This document shows positions 1-4,799 of a DNA stretch of 13,210 bases, piece by piece. The notes beneath the pieces are model-generated. The model saw only the letters and a list, made by a program, of their open reading frames with translations. It was not told the origin of the DNA and made no database searches. Position 1 is the first letter of the stretch; the number at the start of each line of letters is the position of its first letter. The translations under genes and the position numbers were made by a program. Source of the stretch: Gemmatimonadota bacterium (GTDB lineage: Bacteria; GCA-2686955); NCBI GenBank assembly GCA_002686955.1, contig NYZA01000223.1:1-13210 (forward strand). The letters are read 5' to 3'.

Positions 1-116
1 CGACGTGCAACCAGCACGCCTCCGCGCGAAACGGTGCGAAGCACCGCCAGGGCACGAATCTGCGCCGCCTCGCGACGAAAGTTGGTGAGAAATGCGGGCG
101 AGGGGGCATTCCGCAT
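1..116 (-). CDS. possible partial CDS, N-terminal 38 residues only, product unknown
   Basis: An open minus-strand frame starts with ATG at 116 and runs off the left edge without a stop. It begins MRNAPSPAFLTNFRREAAQI and continues with a moderately hydrophobic Ala/Leu/Val/Arg stretch. Third codon positions are about two-thirds G or C, compatible with the rest of the window. The plus-strand frame across the same bases gives a much more Arg/Thr-rich product and ends at a TGA near 150. No convincing Shine-Dalgarno sequence precedes the ATG. If real, the gene is divergent from the Rsm22-like gene, with the 117-245 spacer between them. The fragment is too short to assign a family. Confidence 0.35.
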   Translation of the reverse strand, partial: MRNAPSPAFLTNFRREAAQIRALAVLRTVSRGGVLVAR

Positions 117-169
117 AGGGCGCAATCGCCGGCTGCGGCGAGGACAGACACTGTGAGAACATCTGCTCG

Positions 170-190
170 GGTCTCGTGAGTCGGCGGAGC
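170..190 (+). repeat. shared upstream element, copy 1
   Basis: The 21 bases GGTCTCGTGAGTCGGCGGAGC agree at 20 of 21 positions with 7391-7411. Similarity trails on weakly just downstream (GCAGGAACTTAC here, GCAAGAATAC there). Both copies point the same way, both precede a plus-strand gene by about 55-70 bases, and both lie in a spacer with a minus-strand gene start on the other side. Function is unknown: it could be a regulator site, a promoter part or a 5' leader segment. Confidence 0.5.
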
Positions 191-233
191 AGGAACTTAC
201 CCGATGCCGCATGCCACCAGGGCGTGAAGCACC

Positions 234-239
234 GGAGGA
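234..239 (+). promoter_or_regulatory. Shine-Dalgarno that decides the start of the Rsm22-like gene
   Basis: GGAGGA at 234-239 lies 6 bases before the in-frame CTG at 246. The first ATG of the frame, at 306, has no purine-rich site ahead of it. An in-frame TGA at 225-227 closes the frame upstream, and no ATG, GTG or TTG lies between 228 and 305. Confidence 0.5.
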
Positions 240-245
240 CACCCC

Positions 246-1247
246 CTGATAGAACTTCCGACGGAACTGATCGCCGGCATCGACGCCGCGCTCGATGGTG
301 TACCGATGCGCAGACTGGAAGGGCGGGCCGAGGCGCTTTCCGCCCGCTACCGTAGTGGGCGCGTGGGGCGGGCTATCGGCGACCGGCGCGATGCGATGGC
401 CTATCTGGCGCAATGGATGCCGGCGACCTACGCGCAAGTGTATGGGGCGATCGCGGCGCTCGGGTCGCTGGTCGAAGCTAGCTGGCGGCCGCACACGATT
501 CTCGATCTGGGAAGCGGGCCCGGAACGGCGCTCTGGGCCGTCGCTGAGCACTGGGACGGCCCGGAGAAGGCGGTCGCGGTGGAGCGGCTGCTCCCCTTCA
601 CGACCCTCGGGGCCGAGCTGGCCTCGCGGAGTCGGCACCGGTGGCTGCGAGACACCCGCTGGGTCGAGGCGGATCTCGCGGAGACGATTTTCCCGGAATC
701 GGATCTGGTTCTGCTGGCCCACTCGCTGGCGGAGATACCCGGGGGGCGGCGTGATGCGCTTCTGGAGCGGGCATGGAGGGCCTGCCGGGGTGTGCTCGTT
801 CTGGTCGAGCCGGGAACGCCCGCCGGCTTCGAGGTCGTGCGGCGCGGGCGGGAGGAGCTTCTTGCGATGGGCGCCGATCAACTCGCGCCCTGCCCCCACA
901 AGGGGCCCTGTCCGATGGAGGGAGATGTCTGGTGCCATTTCCCCCAGCGGGTCGCTCGGCCCCGGTTTCAGAGGGAGATCAAGCGGGCTGAGCTGGGCTG
1001 GGAAGACGCGAAATATGCCTATGTGGCGGTGTCGCGTGGGGTGGGAGCCGGATTGCCGGAGGCGCGGCTGATCGGCGTGCCACGCCACGGCCGGGGTCGA
1101 ATTCGGCTGCCGCTCTGCACGCCGGAAGGGATCGAGTCGGTGGAGATTACGCGGCGCGACAAGGCGGCCCTCCGGCGCGCGAAAAAGCTGCGCTGGGGGG
1201 CCGCATTGGAGTTGGTCGAAGACCGGGGTGATTCAAAGGGTCAGTAA
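246..1247 (+). CDS. Rsm22/METTL17-like small-ribosomal-subunit methyltransferase-family protein
   Basis: The product is a class I SAM-dependent methyltransferase-like protein of the Rsm22 family. Mitochondrial members (METTL17) act in small-subunit assembly; bacterial members are little studied, and enzymatic activity is not shown here. Numbering from the ATG at 306 (313 residues), the SAM motif I DLGSGPGT is at 67-74. Cysteines at 196, 202 and 210 (CPHKGPC, then WCHF) plus Cys271 in LPLCTPEG give the C-x5-C-x7-C...C pattern that binds a 4Fe-4S cluster in METTL17. The 20 residues before the ATG are open in frame and protein-like (IELPTELIAGIDAALDGVP leading into MRRLEGRAEALSARYR), and GGAGGA precedes the CTG at 246. 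I therefore place the start there, giving 333 residues, with 306 as the conservative alternative. The 3' end overlaps the convergent small secreted protein by 7 bases. Family confidence is high; start confidence is moderate. Confidence 0.88.
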   Translation: MIELPTELIAGIDAALDGVPMRRLEGRAEALSARYRSGRVGRAIGDRRDAMAYLAQWMPATYAQVYGAIAALGSLVEASWRPHTILDLGSGPGTALWAVAEHWDGPEKAVAVERLLPFTTLGAELASRSRHRWLRDTRWVEADLAETIFPESDLVLLAHSLAEIPGGRRDALLERAWRACRGVLVLVEPGTPAGFEVVRRGREELLAMGADQLAPCPHKGPCPMEGDVWCHFPQRVARPRFQREIKRAELGWEDAKYAYVAVSRGVGAGLPEARLIGVPRHGRGRIRLPLCTPEGIESVEITRRDKAALRRAKKLRWGAALELVEDRGDSKGQ

Positions 1248-1570
1248 TCGCACTCGATCGGCACGAGATCGGGCCGGGCGATGGTGACCGAGCCGGAGTG
1301 GTCGCCCACCTCCGACGCGAACCAGTAGTCGATCGTCACGTAGCCCTCGTCTTCGATGACGTAGGTCCCTTCGATGCTTCCAGTCTCGGCATCGGTGTTG
1401 AGCCAAGTTCCGGAAAAATCGTCGGTCGGATGGTCCCACTGGGAGCTCAGGGTGAACCAGGCGACCTCCTCGCCGTTTTGAGTTAGCAGAAAGCAGCGCT
1501 CATAGGCGGAGGCGGGGCTCGCGGAGAGCACCAGCAGCGCTACCAGACCCGAAGTAATCGCTCGCAGCAT
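1241..1570 (-). CDS. small secreted protein of unknown function
   Basis: A 109-residue product with a classical signal peptide: positive start MLR, a hydrophobic core, and a likely cleavage after SPASA near residue 22. The mature part is about 87 residues, acidic and rich in Asp, Glu, Tyr and Trp, with alternating Thr/Val/Ile strands suggesting a small beta barrel or sandwich. Its only two cysteines sit near the ends of the mature chain (Cys26 and Cys107), well placed for a disulfide in the periplasm or outside the cell. TTGGAGG lies 9 bases before the ATG. It is transcribed towards the Rsm22-like gene and overlaps its end by 7 bases. It diverges from the CotH gene, so the two secreted products may share control through the 1571-1743 spacer. 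I do not recognise a family. Confidence 0.72.
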   Translation of the reverse strand: MLRAITSGLVALLVLSASPASAYERCFLLTQNGEEVAWFTLSSQWDHPTDDFSGTWLNTDAETGSIEGTYVIEDEGYVTIDYWFASEVGDHSGSVTIARPDLVPIECDY

Positions 1571-1743
1571 CGATCGATACCTCCAAGGCGCTTGGGGGGA
1601 ATATGGACGGTGGGAGCCGCGCCTCGCCCGTGATCACGGTTTGCTCTCGCCGCCGCCGACTTCGACGTTGCGAAGCGGCGCCGGTACCGTAGTTCATGTT
1701 TCGGGCGCGGGAAACCGATTGTGTGTGATGTGAGGAGATCGGG
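1571..1743. promoter_or_regulatory. divergent spacer between the small secreted protein and the CotH surface protein
   Basis: The spacer must hold promoters for both flanking genes. It contains the Shine-Dalgarno sites of both (CCTCC at 1580-1584 for the minus gene, GAGGAG at 1732-1737 for the plus gene), a 12-bp perfect palindrome at 1628-1639 and a smaller one, CGGTACCG, at 1682-1689. No -35/-10 pair stood out. Confidence 0.45.
1628..1639. promoter_or_regulatory. 12-bp perfect palindrome, candidate operator
   Basis: CCGTGATCACGG is its own reverse complement. It lies 58 bp from the minus-strand start and about 104 bp from the plus-strand start. The shape suits a dimeric regulator controlling both secreted-protein genes, but no regulator gene is present in the window. 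Assignment as an operator is inference. Confidence 0.35.
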
Positions 1744-2856
1744 ATGATTCATCAGCAATACGGCGTGCTTCGTCCATTCGCTACCGCCGCGATCGTCCTC
1801 GCGCCCTTGCAGTCGCCGGGCGGAGGGGGTGAGGGTGGCTGGGCGTTCAACTGCGGATCGGACACTACGGTTGCGGGTGCGGACGGCCTGATCTATCGGG
1901 CCGATCAGGCGTACGCCGAGGGGGAGGCCGGCCATCTCTCGGGGTTCGCCCACGACATCACGATCGATCATCTCTATATCGACGGTCCCGGAGAAGAGCG
2001 TGCGCTGTACGGACAGATCCGGGTGGAGACACCGATCTACCGTTTCCCGGTCGAGCCCGGTCTCTACGAGCTCACATTGCGCATGACCGATCGTGTCTCG
2101 AACGGGCCGGGCGCCGTCGTTCAGAAAGTCCTGGTCGACGGCCGGCCCCTGATCTCCGATCTGGATGTGTACTCCCTCGTGGGCAAGCAAAGGTCTCTCG
2201 ATATTCGACGGGCCGTGAGCGCCGGGGGCGACCTGCTCGATGTTGCCATCGAGCCTCAAACGACCGGCCGATCGTTCATCGCGGCCATCGCGCTTCATGC
2301 GATCGAAGCGAATCCTCCAAGGCTCGCCGCCGTGCAGGAGCTGTCGGCCATTCCGACCTACGGCGGCGCTCTCTTGACATGGCGCCAACCTCCCGGGGCC
2401 CGGCAGGACGGGTATCAAGTCGCCGTGCTCGACGCGGAACGCGATTTGGTGGCCCTGTCACACCGTTACCTTACGTGGGCTCTGGTCCCGGCCGGAACCG
2501 ATCTCAGCTACGAGATCGCCGCAAGGAGATCGGACGGCACGATCGGCGACGCGGTCGCGACCGACGGTGTCGACGAGCGAGACCGATCGCAGTCGAATAC
2601 TCGATGGATCGAGCTCGAGATCGACCCGGCGGATCAGCGCCGAATGGAGCGCGCACTGCCCGGCAAGTTCCGCGTGCCCGCGACCCTGACCATTCGATGG
2701 AACGACGCGGATCGGCAGGGTCAACTTCAGAGGAACCACGAGTCAGAGCCACCCGAAGAAATCCTACAAGTTCCGAATAGACGAGGGCCCCGACGTCGAC
2801 GGTTCCGATGTTGTGTCGCTCAGCGCGAACTTCCGCGACGGGAGCCTACTTCGTGA
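1744..2856 (+). CDS. secreted malectin/FN3/CotH-kinase surface protein, 5' part (frame-broken)
   Basis: This is the N-terminal part of a protein that continues in another frame to 4789. GAGGAG at 1732-1737 sits 6 bases before the ATG. Residues 1-28 form a plausible export signal (hydrophobic stretch FATAAIVLAPLQ) followed by a glycine-rich linker. Residues about 33-185 look malectin-like: start WAFNCGSDT, a YRFPVEPGLYELTLRM core, and end SFIAAIALHAI. Residues about 190-270 resemble a fibronectin type III domain (LSAIPTYGGALLTWRQPPG). From about 280 the CotH kinase domain begins (WIELEIDPADQRRMERAL, then FRVPATLTI). True sequence ends near residue 325. The last 45 residues are Arg-rich out-of-frame translation. 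Binding of a carbohydrate by the malectin-like domain is inferred from family knowledge. Confidence 0.7.
   Translation: MIHQQYGVLRPFATAAIVLAPLQSPGGGGEGGWAFNCGSDTTVAGADGLIYRADQAYAEGEAGHLSGFAHDITIDHLYIDGPGEERALYGQIRVETPIYRFPVEPGLYELTLRMTDRVSNGPGAVVQKVLVDGRPLISDLDVYSLVGKQRSLDIRRAVSAGGDLLDVAIEPQTTGRSFIAAIALHAIEANPPRLAAVQELSAIPTYGGALLTWRQPPGARQDGYQVAVLDAERDLVALSHRYLTWALVPAGTDLSYEIAARRSDGTIGDAVATDGVDERDRSQSNTRWIELEIDPADQRRMERALPGKFRVPATLTIRWNDADRQGQLQRNHESEPPEEILQVPNRRGPRRRRFRCCVAQRELPRREPTS
2718..2720 (+). other. probable frameshift site in the CotH gene
   Basis: Coding continuity passes from the frame of 1744 to the frame of 2813 here. Removing one G from the GGG run joins DADRQ directly to VNFRGTTSQSHPKKSYKF, which matches the conserved start of CotH domains (Arg-Gly, then a Ser/Thr-rich turn, then Lys-Lys-Ser-Tyr-Lys). 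The downstream frame is closed by a TGA at 2687-2689, so the shift must lie after 2690. An extra base in a homopolymer is the simplest cause, either a real mutation or an assembly error. Confidence 0.7.
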
Positions 2857-4789
2857 GCTCGGCGCGCACGACCTAATGCTGGAAGCAGCGGTGCCCTGCT
2901 ATTCCGTGAAGCCGGTGAGGCTGCAGGTGAACGGGGTCTACTCCGGGCTCCGCTTTCAGATCGAAGAGCCCGACATCGAATATCTCGAGCGGATCGGACT
3001 CGATCCGGTCGGGCGCTGCTACAAGGTCGAGCGGAAGATCGAAGTGAAAGACACGGTCGAGGAGTACATCGAGGGTTTCGTCAACACGACCGAGGACGAC
3101 TGGCTTCGTGACGATATTATCGCATTCATCGAGGCCCTGTTTGCGACTACCGACGATCGCCTGGAAGAGTGGCTGCTCGGCTCGCTAGATGTCGATCTTT
3201 TCATCGATTGGTACGCCGCGGCCGTCACTGCCGGGGCGCTAGATTTCGCCGGCCACAATTTCATCCTCCACCGCGACCGAGCTGGAGGAGCGTGGCGAAT
3301 CCTCCCTTGGGATCTCGATAATGTGATGCGAAGCGCGTCGCTGCCGGCGATTTACGCCACGGAGGAGACTCCCGGCCCCTCGGGTCTTCACAACGGATTG
3401 GTCGACCGTGTGCTCAGTGTTCCCTCATTCAAGCGCAGGTATCTGGAACGGTTGGGCGAGCTTCTCGATGGGCCCTTCGACAGCGAGAGCATGGCGGCGC
3501 TTCTCGAGGCTCGTGCGGCGGACCAGGAGGACGATGCTCTGATCGATGTCGAGAAACGAACACGGGAGCGCTTCGACCTCTTCCTCGCCGAGGTCGATAC
3601 CGTGATCAACGTAATGGAGGACCGCGAAGCTTTCTTGCGGGCTTCGATCGATTCCTTGATGCCGCCGCAATGGGTGGACCTGGCGATCAACGAGGTGCTG
3701 CTCGGCGACGACGATACCGTCTCGGCGGCGCTGGGCGCGGAGTTCCACTACCGTGGAGCCACGGCGATCGATGTCGCGGGCTTCCATCTGAGCGACGATC
3801 CCTTCGCGCCGGAGAAATGGCCGCTTCCCGGCGTCCTGCTCGAAGCTGGAGAGCATCTCTATATCGAGCTTCCTCCGGACGCGCGGGGCGATGATTGGAT
3901 CTGGCTGACGGCGGCCGATTCGGCTCCGGTCGATTCGATCGATCTCGCTGCTTTCAGCGGCGCAGATGCCGTCGGCCGCTACCCCGACGGATTCGGCGCG
4001 ATCCGCGTGCTCGAAAGTGCAACACCGGGCACGTCGAATGATTGGTCGCCGGCGGCGCTTCTCGATGTGTGGCCGGTCGGGGGCGATGTCCGGAGAAGAG
4101 CGGACCGATTCACCGTCGATATCGTGCTCAGCTCGACTTGGCGGGAAGAGCTCGACGTGAGGATCGAGATGGATCTCGAGTATGAAGGGGGAATCCGCCA
4201 TGCCAAAAACCCGATTCTCACGGTCGACCCCCCGATCCTGGGACCGGGGCAGGTGTGGGAATACAGCCAAAGGCTGCGTATCTCCACGAACGAGACCCTC
4301 TATCCACCGGGTCGATACGATCTGGTCTACTCCGTGATCGAAGGAGAGAGCGACCGACTGACGAGCGCGAGGACGAGTCTATTCATCGACGACGGTTACG
4401 GCGAGTTCGAGGACTGGGTCGAGCTGCTCAATTCCGGCGAGAACCCGATCGATCTGGAGGGTCACTATCTCACGGACGATTTCGAAGACGAGCCCTTTGC
4501 ATGGCCGCTGCCGGCGGCGACGTTGATGCCGGAGCAGTCGGTCGTCGTCTGGCTCGACAAAGACCCGGAGCAGGGTGTCTTCCATGCCGACTTCAAGCTG
4601 GACCGCGACGGCGAAGAGCTCGCGCTTGTCCTCGACGCCGACCCCGACACGGTGCTCATCGACCGCATGGTGTTCGGCTACCAGGATTCCGACTGGAGCC
4701 TGGGACGCTATCCCGACGCGCGAGGGAGCTGGGAGCTTTTCGACGCTCCCAGCCCTGGGTCACAGAATAGCGATCCGGTCGTTCCCTGA
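2813..4789 (+). CDS. CotH-kinase and lamin-tail-domain surface protein, 3' part (frame-broken)
   Basis: This is the continuation of the gene starting at 1744. The GTG at 2813 has no Shine-Dalgarno and is not a true start, because coding sequence extends upstream in the same frame to about 2720. In this fragment's numbering, the CotH kinase core runs to about residue 280. Its key region is HNFILHRD followed by WRILPWDLDN (about 148-170), matching the Asn/Asp metal-binding signature of CotH atypical protein kinases. A first lamin-tail domain spans about 288-400 (DLAINEVLL ... GTSNDWS), a beta-sandwich-like region about 400-525, and a second lamin-tail domain about 529-658 (EDWVELLNSG, HADFKL, SLGRYPD, PGSQN). 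With the frame repaired the protein would have 1014 residues. It is probably extracellular. Kinase activity and substrate are inference. Confidence 0.8.
   Translation: MSLSANFRDGSLLRELGAHDLMLEAAVPCYSVKPVRLQVNGVYSGLRFQIEEPDIEYLERIGLDPVGRCYKVERKIEVKDTVEEYIEGFVNTTEDDWLRDDIIAFIEALFATTDDRLEEWLLGSLDVDLFIDWYAAAVTAGALDFAGHNFILHRDRAGGAWRILPWDLDNVMRSASLPAIYATEETPGPSGLHNGLVDRVLSVPSFKRRYLERLGELLDGPFDSESMAALLEARAADQEDDALIDVEKRTRERFDLFLAEVDTVINVMEDREAFLRASIDSLMPPQWVDLAINEVLLGDDDTVSAALGAEFHYRGATAIDVAGFHLSDDPFAPEKWPLPGVLLEAGEHLYIELPPDARGDDWIWLTAADSAPVDSIDLAAFSGADAVGRYPDGFGAIRVLESATPGTSNDWSPAALLDVWPVGGDVRRRADRFTVDIVLSSTWREELDVRIEMDLEYEGGIRHAKNPILTVDPPILGPGQVWEYSQRLRISTNETLYPPGRYDLVYSVIEGESDRLTSARTSLFIDDGYGEFEDWVELLNSGENPIDLEGHYLTDDFEDEPFAWPLPAATLMPEQSVVVWLDKDPEQGVFHADFKLDRDGEELALVLDADPDTVLIDRMVFGYQDSDWSLGRYPDARGSWELFDAPSPGSQNSDPVVP
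4728..4753 (-). terminator. hairpin between convergent CotH and TonB-receptor genes
   Basis: GCTGGGAGC (4728-4736) pairs perfectly with GCTCCCAGC (4745-4753), a 9-bp GC-rich stem with an 8-base loop. It lies inside the last codons of the CotH gene and 46-72 bases past the stop of the convergent receptor gene. It could therefore end receptor transcripts. No T run follows on either strand, so intrinsic termination is doubtful. Confidence 0.3.
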
Positions 4790-4799
4790 TCGAGGGCGG

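Larger units (their letters stand above)
117..245. other. spacer upstream of the Rsm22-like gene, with a shared sequence element
   Basis: No gene is supported here. The spacer holds one copy of an element (170-190) repeated upstream of the esterase gene at 7391-7411, and a strong GGAGGA Shine-Dalgarno at 234-239. I could not recognise a convincing -35/-10 pair. Confidence 0.5.

Noticed and set aside
1241-1290. Bidirectional terminator at the overlap of the Rsm22-like and small secreted protein genes
   Set aside because: Only stems of 4-6 bp (for example CGATC/GATCG) are present, with no T run.
2716-2722. Programmed ribosomal frameshift in the CotH gene
   Set aside because: The sequence CAGGGTC is not a known +1 slippery site and no stimulatory stem was seen; a simple indel is more likely. 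Kept only as a remote option in the finding.
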